Source: Paracoccaceae bacterium (GTDB taxonomy: Bacteria > Pseudomonadota > Alphaproteobacteria > Rhodobacterales > Rhodobacteraceae). Taken from it: DNA of 64,000 bases. The notes beneath the pieces are model-generated. The model saw only the letters and a program-made list of their open reading frames with translations, was not told where the DNA came from and did not search any database. The stretch is taken from the NCBI GenBank assembly GCA_028874915.1, contig JAPPHA010000032.1, positions 41,166 through 105,165 on the forward strand, written 5' to 3'. Both the position numbers and the translations under genes were made by a program. Position 1 is the stretch's first letter, and each line of letters begins with the position of its first letter. Shown one piece after another: positions 19,189-28,235 of this stretch.

Positions 19189-19800
19189 TCAGATCCAGGG
19201 CGACCTGAGCTGCGCTCGCTGTTCATACGCCTCGATCGCATCCATCTTCTTCAACGTGAGCCCGATGTCGTCGAGCCCCTCCAGAAGGCAGTGCTTCCTG
19301 AACGGATCCACCTCGAACCGGAAGGTCGTTCCGTCGGAGGTCGAAACGGTCTGGGATTCGAGATCGACGGTGATTCGCGCGTTCTCGCCTTTCTCCGCAT
19401 CGTCCATGAGGAAGTCGACCTGGTCCTTCGGCAGGGCCACCGGCAGGATGCCGTTCTTGAAACAGTTGTTGTAGAAGATGTCGGCGAACGAGGTGCTCAC
19501 CACGACCTTGATCCCGAAGTCCCTGAGCGCCCAGGGGGCATGTTCCCGTGACGACCCACAACCGAAATTGTCGCCAGCGACCAGAATCTCGGCGTTGCGG
19601 TAAGCCGGGCGGTTGAGAACGAAGTCCGGAATCTCATCGCCGTTTTCGTCGAAACGCATTTCGTCGAACAGATTGACGCCGAGCCCCGAACGCTTGATCG
19701 TCTTCAGGAACTGCTTCGGAATGATCATGTCGGTGTCGATGTTCACGAGTGGCATCGGCGCCGCGATTCCCGAGACCCGTTCAAACCGTTCCATCGTCAT
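19189..19800 (-). CDS. leuD: 3-isopropylmalate dehydratase small subunit
   Basis: Small swivelling subunit of isopropylmalate isomerase, 203 residues, partner of LeuC. It has [12 protein letters not shown] near the N-terminus and the hallmark [15 protein letters not shown] near residues 70-85. The ATG at 19800 has AAGGA a few bases upstream; a second in-frame ATG two codons later is equally possible. It lies 56 bp after leuC. Confidence 0.97.
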   Translation of the reverse strand: MTMERFERVSGIAAPMPLVNIDTDMIIPKQFLKTIKRSGLGVNLFDEMRFDENGDEIPDFVLNRPAYRNAEILVAGDNFGCGSSREHAPWALRDFGIKVVVSTSFADIFYNNCFKNGILPVALPKDQVDFLMDDAEKGENARITVDLESQTVSTSDGTTFRFEVDPFRKHCLLEGLDDIGLTLKKMDAIEAYEQRAQLRSPWI

Positions 19801-19856
19801 CTGTCCTTTCCGCCCGACATTCCGGATCGACGTTTCCGCACGGCCCAAACGCCCGG

Positions 19857-21263
19857 TCAGACCAGTTCCCGGACGTCCGAGAGACGCCCGGTCACGGCCG
19901 CCGCTGCCGCCATCGCCGGCGACAGGAGATGGGTCCGCCCGCCCCGGCCCTGCCGCCCCTCGAAATTCCGGTTTGACGTCGAGGCGCACCTCTCGCCCGG
20001 CGCCAACTGGTCCGGGTTCATTGCAAGGCACATCGAACAGCCGGCCATGCGCCACTCGAATCCGGCTTCCTGCAGCTCCTGGGCAATGCCCTCTTCCTCG
20101 GCCTGCGCCCGCACCAGACCTGAGCCCGGAACGATCATCGCTCGGATTCCGTCCTTGACCCGGCGTCCCCGCATGACCCGGGCGACATCCCGGAGATCCT
20201 CAATCCGGGCATTGGTGCAGGAGCCGATGAAGACCGTGTCGATCTCGATGTCGGCAAGGCGGGTCCCAGGGCTGAGACCCATGTACTCAAGAGACCGCTG
20301 CACGGCCCCGGCCTTACCGGCGTCGAAACTGTCAGGATGGGGCACGGTTCCGGTAATCGGCAGAACGTCTTCGGGCGATGTTCCCCAAGTCACGACCGGT
20401 GCGATCTCCTCTCCCTTCAGCACGATTTCCTTGTCGAATTCGGCACCCGGATCGGTCCCGAGCGTTTTCCAGTGGGCCAGCGCCGCTTCCCAGGCCGCAC
20501 CCTTTGGAGCATGCGACCGGCCCCGGACATAGTCGAAGGTCTTGTCGTCAGGAGCCACCAACCCTGCCCGGGCGCCACCTTCGATGGCCATGTTACAAAC
20601 GGTCATCCGGCCTTCCATGGTAAGCTCCCGGATGGCCTGACCGCAGTATTCGATGACATGGCCGGTTCCGCCAGCGGCGCCCGTGGCCCCGATGATCGAC
20701 AGGGTGATGTCCTTGGCCGTTACGCCAGGTCCGAGGGACCCGGTCACCTCCACCTTCATGTTTCGGGACTTCTTCTGGATCAGCGTCTGGGTGGCGAGGA
20801 CGTGTTCCACCTCGGAAGTCCCGATACCGTGGGCCAGCGCTCCAAAGGCTCCATGGGTGGCCGTATGGGAATCTCCGCAGACGATGGTCAGGCCGGGTTG
20901 GGTCCATCCCTGTTCCGGCCCGATGATATGCACGATACCCTGACGGACGTCATTGACCCCGTAGTAGACAATTCCAAAGTCCCTGGCATTCGTCTCGAGC
21001 GCCTCGACCTGGATGCGGCTCTCCTTATTGGCGATTCCCTGCTCACGGTCGACGGTCGTCGGCACATTGTGGTCGGGCACGGCGATCGTTTTCTCCGGCG
21101 CCCGCACACTGCGGCCAGCCATGCGCAGCCCTTCGAAGGCCTGGGGACTGGTCACTTCATGGACCAGGTGGCGGTCGATGTATATCAGGCAGGTGCCGTC
21201 GTCCGCCTCATGAACCACATGGGCATCCCAGATCTTGTCATAGAGTGTTCGTGGTCTGGACAT
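19857..21263 (-). CDS. leuC: 3-isopropylmalate dehydratase large subunit
   Basis: Aconitase-family large subunit, 468 residues, the usual length. It has [19 protein letters not shown] near residue 130. The 4Fe-4S cysteines are in [11 protein letters not shown] and [11 protein letters not shown], and the C-terminal [20 protein letters not shown] is intact. The ATG at 21263 has GGAGGA seven bases upstream, so the longer open frame is not used. First gene of the leucine operon, divergent from the flavin monooxygenase gene. Confidence 0.97.
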   Translation of the reverse strand: MSRPRTLYDKIWDAHVVHEADDGTCLIYIDRHLVHEVTSPQAFEGLRMAGRSVRAPEKTIAVPDHNVPTTVDREQGIANKESRIQVEALETNARDFGIVYYGVNDVRQGIVHIIGPEQGWTQPGLTIVCGDSHTATHGAFGALAHGIGTSEVEHVLATQTLIQKKSRNMKVEVTGSLGPGVTAKDITLSIIGATGAAGGTGHVIEYCGQAIRELTMEGRMTVCNMAIEGGARAGLVAPDDKTFDYVRGRSHAPKGAAWEAALAHWKTLGTDPGAEFDKEIVLKGEEIAPVVTWGTSPEDVLPITGTVPHPDSFDAGKAGAVQRSLEYMGLSPGTRLADIEIDTVFIGSCTNARIEDLRDVARVMRGRRVKDGIRAMIVPGSGLVRAQAEEEGIAQELQEAGFEWRMAGCSMCLAMNPDQLAPGERCASTSNRNFEGRQGRGGRTHLLSPAMAAAAAVTGRLSDVRELV

Positions 21264-21672
21264 GACAGTCTCCTCCAAGGATCCTCGCCCGATCCTTCCG
21301 AATCGATCCCCGTCCCGGCGGTGCGCGGTCTCCCCGGACTTCATCCGTAACTTGACCGCGGGCCTCTTCCTCCGGGATCTCCGCCGACCCGGAGTCGCGT
21401 TGTCCCTAGTCCGCTTTCCCCGGTTCCGCAAGTCTGGCCGGGCCGGGGTGCAGCGTCCAGGTTGGCGTGTTCTCCATGCGGCAAGCCACCGAACACAAGC
21501 GTCCGTAGGCGCAGATCCGAACGGAATCCGAATCCGCCAGCGAAGTTGCTTTACCTGTTCAACATGGCGAATTATCGGCGAAAGTCGACAGACACGCCAT
21601 CGTGCGCGTCATTGTGTTCATCGTTGTCGCCGGAGCGTTCCGGCCAACCCATTCGAGCGGGGAGCGAGGGGA
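21264..21672. promoter_or_regulatory. Divergent region between leuC and the HpaB-like gene
   Basis: About 410 bases without a credible gene. I looked for a leucine-rich leader peptide and attenuator on the leuC side and found none. An AT-rich patch at about 21545-21580 (TTGCTT, then AATTAT 18 bp later on the plus strand) is the best promoter candidate for the monooxygenase gene, and it is weak. Confidence 0.3.
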
Positions 21673-23226
21673 ATGATCAGAACGGGTGACGAATACCGCG
21701 AATCGATTCGGGACGGGCGCGAGGTCTTTATGGACGGCGAACGGGTCGCGGATGTCGTCACCCATCCGATGTTCAGGCCCCTTGTCGACATCCGGGCCCG
21801 GATCTACGATCTGCAGCACGAGCCGGAAACGAAGCCGGTTCTCACCGTCGAACAGGACGGGGAGACCAACGCCGTCGGCAACGCACTTCCCTTCACCCAA
21901 GACGACTGGTGGATGAAGCGACGGGCTACCGACGTCGTGCTTGAAGACGCCGGTGGCATTGTAACCCGCGTCGGCGACGAGACTGTCGGCGAGATGTGGT
22001 CGCTCTACGACGGCCAGGACGTGCTCAACGAGGTCGACCCGCAGTTTGCCGAGAACATCCGGACCCACATTCGGAAGGTGTTGCACGCGGACCCGTTCCA
22101 CGTCTCGGCCAACACCGACCCGAAGGGCGACCGATCGAAGGCGCCGCAGGACCAGGATCCGGACATGCTTCTGCATGTCACCGGCGAAACCGATGCCGGC
22201 ATCATCGTCAGGGGGGCCAAGTTCGAGACCGCCGCCGCCTATGCCAATCAGGCCTTCACCAAGCCGACGATCGCCAACTGGGCCAACGAAGCCCTGTCGG
22301 ACTACGCAGTCGGGTTCATCTGCAACCTTGGATCGCCAGGGCTCAAGTTCATCTGCCGATCCGGGTTTTCCGGAGCCCGCGGCGACCCTCGGGACTACCC
22401 GTTGGCCAACCGCCATGACGAGGTGGACACCCTGCTGATCTTCGACAACGTTCTGATTCCCTGGGAGAATGTGCTGTTTTATCGCCATACGCGGGCCGCA
22501 ACCTTCATTCGGGCGACCCTGCACCGTTATTCCGCCTTCGCCTTCGTCCAGCGCACGCTGAAGCAGGCGGACATGATGATCGGCGCCGCCCTGTTCAACG
22601 CCCGTCAGACGGGCCTGGAGCGACAGCCGGCGGTTCAGGAGAAACTGGCCCAGATCGCGGTCTGGCGCGAGGGAATCAACGCCCATCTCACGGCGGCGAT
22701 TTCGCTCGCCGAACCCTCTCCGGCCGGACTCATGATGCCCAACCAATCCCTGCTCTACACGGGCCGCGTCCATGCCATCGCCAACCTGCCGGCCATGATG
22801 CACCTGGCGCGCGAACTTTGCGGCGGGCAGATCTGCGTGACCCCGAATGTCGCGACCTTCGAGTCGGACGAGACCCGCCCGTGGATGGAGAAATTCTACA
22901 CGATCAACGAGAACTGGGTCGCTGAAGACCGGCGCAAACTGCTCGCCCTCGCCCGCGACCTCCTGAATTCGGACTATGCCGGACATCGGCTGACCTTCCA
23001 GCTGTTCGCGCAGTCGCCACCCTTCGCCCATCTTGCCGCCGTCTACCGGAACTTCGGCTGGGACGGTCCGCTCAACCTGGTCAAGGACGCGGCGGGACTT
23101 TCCGACAACGTGATGACGGGCGTGAAGCGGGTCCGGGGCGACAGCGCGGTTCGGCAATGCTTCGGGGATACGGCCATTCCGGCCACTGCGGCTTCGTCCA
23201 GCCCGGGGCCCTCGGATCCGGGGTGA
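21673..23226 (+). CDS. HpaB-like FADH2-dependent monooxygenase (4-hydroxyphenylacetate 3-hydroxylase family)
   Basis: Oxygenase component of a two-component aromatic hydroxylase, 517 residues. The N-terminus TGDEYRESIRDGREVFMDGERV, split by function into the conserved TG-EY and DGR-V parts, is diagnostic of the HpaB family. LIFDNVLIPWENVLFY near residue 260 and the C-terminal VYRNFGWDGPLNLVKDAAGL also match. The ATG at 21673 has GAGGGG just upstream. The substrate is probably a phenol or related ring but cannot be read from sequence. A flavin reductase, which such enzymes need, is encoded 49 bp downstream. Confidence 0.88.
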   Translation: MIRTGDEYRESIRDGREVFMDGERVADVVTHPMFRPLVDIRARIYDLQHEPETKPVLTVEQDGETNAVGNALPFTQDDWWMKRRATDVVLEDAGGIVTRVGDETVGEMWSLYDGQDVLNEVDPQFAENIRTHIRKVLHADPFHVSANTDPKGDRSKAPQDQDPDMLLHVTGETDAGIIVRGAKFETAAAYANQAFTKPTIANWANEALSDYAVGFICNLGSPGLKFICRSGFSGARGDPRDYPLANRHDEVDTLLIFDNVLIPWENVLFYRHTRAATFIRATLHRYSAFAFVQRTLKQADMMIGAALFNARQTGLERQPAVQEKLAQIAVWREGINAHLTAAISLAEPSPAGLMMPNQSLLYTGRVHAIANLPAMMHLARELCGGQICVTPNVATFESDETRPWMEKFYTINENWVAEDRRKLLALARDLLNSDYAGHRLTFQLFAQSPPFAHLAAVYRNFGWDGPLNLVKDAAGLSDNVMTGVKRVRGDSAVRQCFGDTAIPATAASSSPGPSDPG

Positions 23227-23275
23227 CGGGCCAACCGCCCTCACGGGTTTCCCGGCGGCCTCCGCCACCGGCGCC

Positions 23276-24496
23276 ATGACCGGGGACGAAAGAGGCGGCG
23301 GGTCCGGCCCACGCGGCGAATCGCTACGGGACCAATTCCTCTCCGGCATGGCGCACGCCGCGAGCACGGTCAGCGTCGTCACCACCGACGGACCGGCAGG
23401 GCGTGCAGGCGTGACAGTCTCGGCAATGACGTCGGTATCCGTCGATACCAGGAAACCGACACTTCTGGCCTGCGTTCACCATCTCAGTCCCGCTGCCCCA
23501 CGAATCCTCGAGAACCGGGTTTTCTGCGTCAACCTCCTGAGGAGCGACCAGGCCCATATTTCCGATATCTTTGCCGGACGTCGGGCGGCGCCGGGAGGTG
23601 ACAAGTTTGCCTGCGCCAACTGGACGATGGAAACAACCGGTTCCCCCCGGATCATCGATCCTCTGGTGGCGTTTGACTGCCACGTCATTCGCAGCGAACG
23701 GGTCGGCACCCACCATGTGATCATCGGCGAAGTGGACTCCGTATTCATGGCCACGGCCGGCTCGCCTTTGGTCTATGCCCACCGGACTTATGGCCGAACC
23801 ACGGTCATCGAGACGCCGACAGAGGACGATACGTCCCCCGGAGTCGACGGCCCGTACCATCTCCGGAGCCTGCGCATCGGTTGCTTTCACACATTCGGTC
23901 CCTATGTCGTGCCCGAACTGATTGCCGGCATGCAGACCGGTCCGGGTTTCGAACTGGTCCTGCTCGAAGGGGATCAGGTGAAGGTGTTGCAGGGCCTCGG
24001 AGCCGGAGAAATCGACATTGCCCTGATTTACGGTTTCGACATCGGCGACGAATTCTCGGTCGAGACCCTGGCGAAACTTCAACCCCATGTTCTGCTCGCC
24101 AAGGACTCCGGTCTGGCGAAACGGGATTCGCTCACCCTGGCCGAACTCGCCCGAGAGCCCATGGTCCTCCTTGAGGCACCGCCGAGCTCGGGTTACTTCC
24201 TGTCGCTCTTTACCGGACGTGGTCTCGAACCCCGGGTCCGGTTCCGGATCGCCTCATTCGAAATGGTCCGGGGCCTCGTCGGCCGTGGTTTCGGCTATTC
24301 CCTGCTCTCCACCCGCCCCGCCTCGGACCTCTCCTACGATGGTCGACCGCTGGTCAGCCGTCCTCTCGCCGATCCGGTCCCGGGCAGCCCAGTCGTCCTC
24401 GTCCGCCGCCGGAACGACCCGCCATCGGCGACAACCGAGGACTTCGCCCGGCTTTGCCGCCACTACTTTGCCCGTGGCTCGGCGATCAGCGACTGA
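23276..24496 (+). CDS. Flavin reductase fused to a LysR-type substrate-binding domain
   Basis: Two-domain protein of 406 residues. Residues about 18-177 are an HpaC/DIM6-type flavin reductase: AASTVSVVTTDG, the flavin-binding TVSAMTSVSVDTRKPTLL and the C-terminal VYAHRTYGR. Residues about 197-396 are a complete LysR-type periplasmic-binding fold: LRIGCFHTFGPYVVPELIAG, GLGAGEIDIALIY, SFEMVRGLVGRGFGYSLL. Only about 20 residues join them, and no helix-turn-helix is present, so it is not a merged regulator gene. The frame is continuous. It should supply reduced flavin to the upstream oxygenase; the sensor half may gate this by ligand. A C-terminal MarR-like domain plays that part in Acinetobacter baumannii HPA hydroxylase reductase. 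Confidence 0.85.
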   Translation: MTGDERGGGSGPRGESLRDQFLSGMAHAASTVSVVTTDGPAGRAGVTVSAMTSVSVDTRKPTLLACVHHLSPAAPRILENRVFCVNLLRSDQAHISDIFAGRRAAPGGDKFACANWTMETTGSPRIIDPLVAFDCHVIRSERVGTHHVIIGEVDSVFMATAGSPLVYAHRTYGRTTVIETPTEDDTSPGVDGPYHLRSLRIGCFHTFGPYVVPELIAGMQTGPGFELVLLEGDQVKVLQGLGAGEIDIALIYGFDIGDEFSVETLAKLQPHVLLAKDSGLAKRDSLTLAELAREPMVLLEAPPSSGYFLSLFTGRGLEPRVRFRIASFEMVRGLVGRGFGYSLLSTRPASDLSYDGRPLVSRPLADPVPGSPVVLVRRRNDPPSATTEDFARLCRHYFARGSAISD

Positions 24497-24543
24497 CCGC
24501 CGCTGCCGCCTCGCCCGACCCTCCGGGATCCGAGGGACGGCGG

Positions 24544-25713
24544 CTACAATCCGCTTTCAAGCGTTTGCAGAAGCGATTCCATCATCCGGTCGCACCGGGC
24601 CATCTGGTCGAAGGTTATGAATTCATCCGGCCGGTGGCCCTGCTCCATGGATCCCGGACCGCAGACGACGGTGGGGACCTCGAGGCGTTCGGAGAAGAGC
24701 CCGCCCTCTGTTCCAAAGTCGACTCGGGCGAGGGCGCCCGTTTCGGCGAGCGACCGTACGAAGCGAACCACATCGGCATCGGCGGGCGTGTCCAGTCCGG
24801 GATAGGCGATTCCGGGCCGGACGGTGATGCCGCATCCCGGAAACTGACCGCGATGGGGCGCGATAAGCCGCGCTGCCGCCGCTTCCACCTCGGCCCGGAT
24901 TGCGCCGGGGTCGTCTGCCGCCACATGCCGGATCTCGAAGTCGATCGAACAGCGATCGGGAACGATGTTCAACTGGGTGCCGCCGGACATCAGACCCACA
25001 TGCACCGTGGTCCAGGGCACCGTGCTACCCGAATCCCGCGGTCCCAGTTCCGCTAGATCCGCCTGTTTCTGGCGCAGGAGCGAGACGAGATCGGCACCCA
25101 GATGGATGGCGTTCAGCGCGAGCGGGGCCAGCGCCGAATGACCTGCGGTGCCCCGCACGTCCACGTGAAAGGCCGCCTTTCCCTTGTGGCCGGTTGCGAC
25201 CGCCATGGATGTTGGTTCGCCCACGATGCAGAAGGCCGGCCGGCATCGAGCTGCCGCGATCGCCGGTATCAGGTCACGAACGCCCAGACAGCCGATTTCC
25301 TCGTCGCAGGAGAGCGCCAGATGCAAGGGCGACCGGAGCCGGCCACGGCGGGCCGCCCGACCGGCCGCAGCAAGAGCACAGGCCACGAACCCCTTCATGT
25401 CGGCGGTCCCCCGGCCCATGAGCCAGCCGTTCCGGCGGGTAAGCCGGAACGGTTCGACCGACCAACCGGGCTGGTCCATCGCCGGAACCACATCGGTATG
25501 TCCGGAAAGGAGGACTCCCGGACGGTCCGCCGGACCGACGGTCGCAAACAGATTGGTCCGATCATCGTAGTCGCCGGCAACCTGCCGGCTCTCGATTCCC
25601 GCCGAGGACAGGAAATCAGAAACATAGGCCATCAACCCGAGGTTGGACTGGCGGCTGACGGTCGGAAAACCGACCAGACGGTCAAGGATCTCGATGCTGC
25701 TCATGCCAGGCAT
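24544..25713 (-). CDS. argE: M20-family amidohydrolase, acetylornithine deacetylase type
   Basis: Zinc-dependent deacylase, 389 residues. The M20 metal ligands are visible: His72 and Asp74 (SGHTDVVP), Asp105 (GRGTADMKG), Glu138/Glu139 (CDEEIG), Glu166 (VGEPTS) and the C-terminal His in QGHRPDE. The dimerisation domain insert begins at HKGKAAFHVDVRGTAGH. Similarity is to ArgE, which releases ornithine from N-acetylornithine. No other arginine gene is nearby, so a role on another N-acyl amino acid is possible. An ATG three codons in is an alternative start. Confidence 0.82.
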   Translation of the reverse strand: MPGMSSIEILDRLVGFPTVSRQSNLGLMAYVSDFLSSAGIESRQVAGDYDDRTNLFATVGPADRPGVLLSGHTDVVPAMDQPGWSVEPFRLTRRNGWLMGRGTADMKGFVACALAAAGRAARRGRLRSPLHLALSCDEEIGCLGVRDLIPAIAAARCRPAFCIVGEPTSMAVATGHKGKAAFHVDVRGTAGHSALAPLALNAIHLGADLVSLLRQKQADLAELGPRDSGSTVPWTTVHVGLMSGGTQLNIVPDRCSIDFEIRHVAADDPGAIRAEVEAAAARLIAPHRGQFPGCGITVRPGIAYPGLDTPADADVVRFVRSLAETGALARVDFGTEGGLFSERLEVPTVVCGPGSMEQGHRPDEFITFDQMARCDRMMESLLQTLESGL

Positions 25714-25815
25714 CCGTTCCGGTCCAATTCCTTCCGAGTCCCTGTTTTCCGTTCGAGCCGACGTCCCCTTGCCGGAGTCTTTGCAGTTCCGTCCGTCTCT
25801 GATCCGGGCCTTTGC

Positions 25816-27078
25816 TCATGCCCGTGCCTTGTCGTCCGCGTTTCCGCGCAGCCATCCCGGCATCCAGACCACGGAATCGCAGCCGGCGAATCTCGCCACC
25901 CGGCGAACCGCTGTCTCCAGCCGCGCCTTGCGACCCTTGCCCAGCCTGACCCCGGATTCGCACCAAAGCCCGGTGACGTTGAGCGCACCGCGGCGACTGT
26001 CGCGTTTCATGTCCAGTCGGCCGATCAGTCGGTCGCCCTCCAGGAGCGGGAACACATAATAGCCGAATCGCCGCTTGACGGCAGGGACGAAGACTTCGAT
26101 CCGGTAATCGAATCCGAACAGCCAACGGGTCCGGCGCCGGTTGCGAATCAACGGATCGAAGGGGCTGAGAACCCGGACACCACCGTAGAGTTTCGACCCC
26201 CGGTGTCCATCCGTTCCCGGTGGAGGTGCCGACATCAGCATCCGGCGATGGCCCTGGCCAGGAGCGCCGTCAACATCCACCTCGACCAGGGTTCCGTTTC
26301 CGATGCCTTCACGGCACCAACCCTTCACCTCTTCGGGTTTCACCAATGCCCAGAACCCTGCAATCTCGGAAGGCGTCGCAAATCCGAGACGATGGAGCGC
26401 CGCGCCGCAGGCCCAGTCCACGATCTCCTCATCCGTCCATCGCGCCTTCGCGATCGACACCGGGATGACGTTTTCTGCGAGATCATAGACCTTCTGGAAC
26501 CCCCGGCGGTGGCATATGGCAACCTCCCCCGTCCGCCAGAGATACTCAAGCGCCGACTTTGACGGGTGCCAGTTCCAGAATCCGGCGCCCGAATCCTGAC
26601 CGTTCGTTTTCCCGACGGCCCCGGTCCCGGCAAACTGGTTCGACATCACCGGACCGGTTCGCCGGATATGATCGAGAAGCGATCTGGCCTCGTCCATCCC
26701 GGTCCGGCCCCAGCGTTCCCACCGGTCCCGGAGCGCCCTTCCGTCCCGCTGGAACCGCAACCGCCACCCGGGGTGAAATTCCGTGGGAATGATCGCGGCA
26801 TCATGGGTCCAGTGCTCGAACAGTCGACGGTCGGTTTCCAGCAATCGTCGAAGATGTTCCGGGCGGTAGCCGTGGCAGCGGGCGAATAGGATCATGTGGT
26901 GAGCCCGTTCCACAGTGAGGATGCTGTCGACCTGAACAAACCCCATTCGGGTGACCAGATCGAGAATGCCATCACTGTCGATCGAACCTGTTGGCGGGCC
27001 CCCAAGATCTTGCCGGTCCAGGAACAGGCGCCGCGCATCGTCATTCGTGATCCGGGGACGGCGGGACCGGCCCGTCAT
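25816..27078 (-). CDS. YcaQ/AlkX-family DNA glycosylase (winged-helix, HTH_42)
   Basis: 420 residues. The family is known for excising alkylated bases and unhooking interstrand crosslinks. The catalytic QxD motif is present as Q49-V50-D51 (GFVQVDSIL). The C-terminal block SPFDPLIRNRRRTRWLFGFDY, read as the SPFDPL and RRTRWLFGFDY halves, and RRFGYYVFPLLEGDRLIGR are characteristic. The ATG at 27078 (TGRSRRPRIT...) has a GGAG upstream and fits the family N-terminus; an in-frame ATG seven codons earlier is possible. Monocistronic by appearance. Confidence 0.85.
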   Translation of the reverse strand: MTGRSRRPRITNDDARRLFLDRQDLGGPPTGSIDSDGILDLVTRMGFVQVDSILTVERAHHMILFARCHGYRPEHLRRLLETDRRLFEHWTHDAAIIPTEFHPGWRLRFQRDGRALRDRWERWGRTGMDEARSLLDHIRRTGPVMSNQFAGTGAVGKTNGQDSGAGFWNWHPSKSALEYLWRTGEVAICHRRGFQKVYDLAENVIPVSIAKARWTDEEIVDWACGAALHRLGFATPSEIAGFWALVKPEEVKGWCREGIGNGTLVEVDVDGAPGQGHRRMLMSAPPPGTDGHRGSKLYGGVRVLSPFDPLIRNRRRTRWLFGFDYRIEVFVPAVKRRFGYYVFPLLEGDRLIGRLDMKRDSRRGALNVTGLWCESGVRLGKGRKARLETAVRRVARFAGCDSVVWMPGWLRGNADDKARA

Positions 27079-27248
27079 GACCGTAACTCCATTGGGCATG
27101 AACGCCGCATCACGCATCCTGGCCTGATGGTTGGCTCCATGTCCGGACCTGTGGCAACCGTCACCGGGGGTCCGCCGAGGGCATCGAACCATCCACGGAA
27201 CGGATCCTTTCGTCGGAGGAGTTCGCTAACCAGAACGGCACTCACGGA

Positions 27249-28064
27249 TCATGCCAGCCGGTTCCGGAAGTCCTCGAGTTCCCTTGGACTGATTCCGGCA
27301 ACTTCTGCTTCCCCCGGGAATCCACCGCTGTCGCAGGCTTCACGGAAGGCCTTGAGCGCGGCAATCCGTGCCTCTTCCATTTGCTGCTTTAGCTTCCAGA
27401 GTTCGCCAAAGGCCCTGGAATGGCGCGGACTCTTCGGTTGCTCACCGCAAATGTCGTTCTGGAACAGGTAGTGGACATCGCCCTCGGGACCCGAGCCGAG
27501 TGAGACGGTGATCAGTCCGCAGCGTCGGCTGATCTCTCCCATCACCGGGGCGGGAATCACTTCTGCTTCAACCATGACGGCGCCGGCATCCTCCAGTCGT
27601 CGGAAATCCTGATAGAGGTCAAAGGCTTCTTCCCCTGTCTTGCCCACCGCCCGGAGACCGCCCCGCCAGCTGCTTTTTCGCGGGACCAGTCCGAGATGAC
27701 CCATGACCGGAATGTCCTCTCGGGCCAGCATTCCGACAATATCGAAGCTGCGCGGTGTCATCACCGCATCGGCACCAAGCTCCAGCGCCTTCATGGCCGC
27801 CCTCATGATATCGTCAGGCAAAGGATAACGGACGAGATCGATCGCGGCGGTCAGAAACAGCCGTTCTGAACCCGACCGGACCGCCTCGATGTTCCAGGCA
27901 TTCCCGATGATCAGGTCGATGCCGGCCGTTTCTGCTGCCGCCGCCTCTTCAGCGGTGTTGGCCGTCGTCTGGACCCACTTGCGATCTCCCTTGAGGCCAA
28001 GGAGGTCCCCGATCGTCCAGTTCCGTTGCGCTGGCCTGGCGGCCCACGTGTAAATATTCTTCAT
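27249..28064 (-). CDS. PanB-like (ketopantoate hydroxymethyltransferase superfamily) enzyme with altered active site
   Basis: 271-residue TIM-barrel protein related to PanB. Clear matches are PVMGHLGLVPRK (residues 119-130; PanB GHLGLTPQ) and the AGAVMVEAEVIP strand, with Glu168 at the position of the PanB catalytic Glu181. The PanB metal ligand Asp45 (VGDSLG) is replaced by Asn55 (IIGNAWN), and the KIEGG segment holding Lys112 and Glu114 is replaced by MTPRS. Pantothenate synthesis is therefore unlikely; an aldolase or hydrolase on a different 2-oxo acid is possible. The ATG at 28064 has GAGGGGA upstream. It is followed by 171 bp to the YcaQ gene. Confidence 0.75.
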   Translation of the reverse strand: MKNIYTWAARPAQRNWTIGDLLGLKGDRKWVQTTANTAEEAAAAETAGIDLIIGNAWNIEAVRSGSERLFLTAAIDLVRYPLPDDIMRAAMKALELGADAVMTPRSFDIVGMLAREDIPVMGHLGLVPRKSSWRGGLRAVGKTGEEAFDLYQDFRRLEDAGAVMVEAEVIPAPVMGEISRRCGLITVSLGSGPEGDVHYLFQNDICGEQPKSPRHSRAFGELWKLKQQMEEARIAALKAFREACDSGGFPGEAEVAGISPRELEDFRNRLA

Positions 28065-28235
28065 CCGCTTCCCCTCGTTCCTCCCGATCTGAAAGGGGTT
28101 TCCCGCCCGCCGATGACTGTCACGTTTTTCTCCCCCGGGACAGTCACGGGCCCGGGCTGATCCAGAGTAGCGGATACACTCGCCGGTTTCGATATTCGGG
28201 TTCACCGCCGATCGGGAACACTCTCCGCCACTCGA

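Noticed and set aside
21264..21431. Possible leucine attenuator leader peptide upstream of leuC.
   Set aside because: The minus-strand frame before leuC has no run of leucine codons, and no terminator/antiterminator pair could be drawn.
21559..23385. A long minus-strand open frame of about 600 codons opposite the HpaB-like gene.
   Set aside because: It is an antisense shadow produced by GC-rich codon structure; it has no motifs, and the plus-strand protein is clearly a known family.
23276..24496. That the flavin reductase-LysR protein is two genes merged by a frameshift.
   Set aside because: The frame is continuous, the linker is only about 20 residues, and the LysR DNA-binding helices are absent in all frames nearby.
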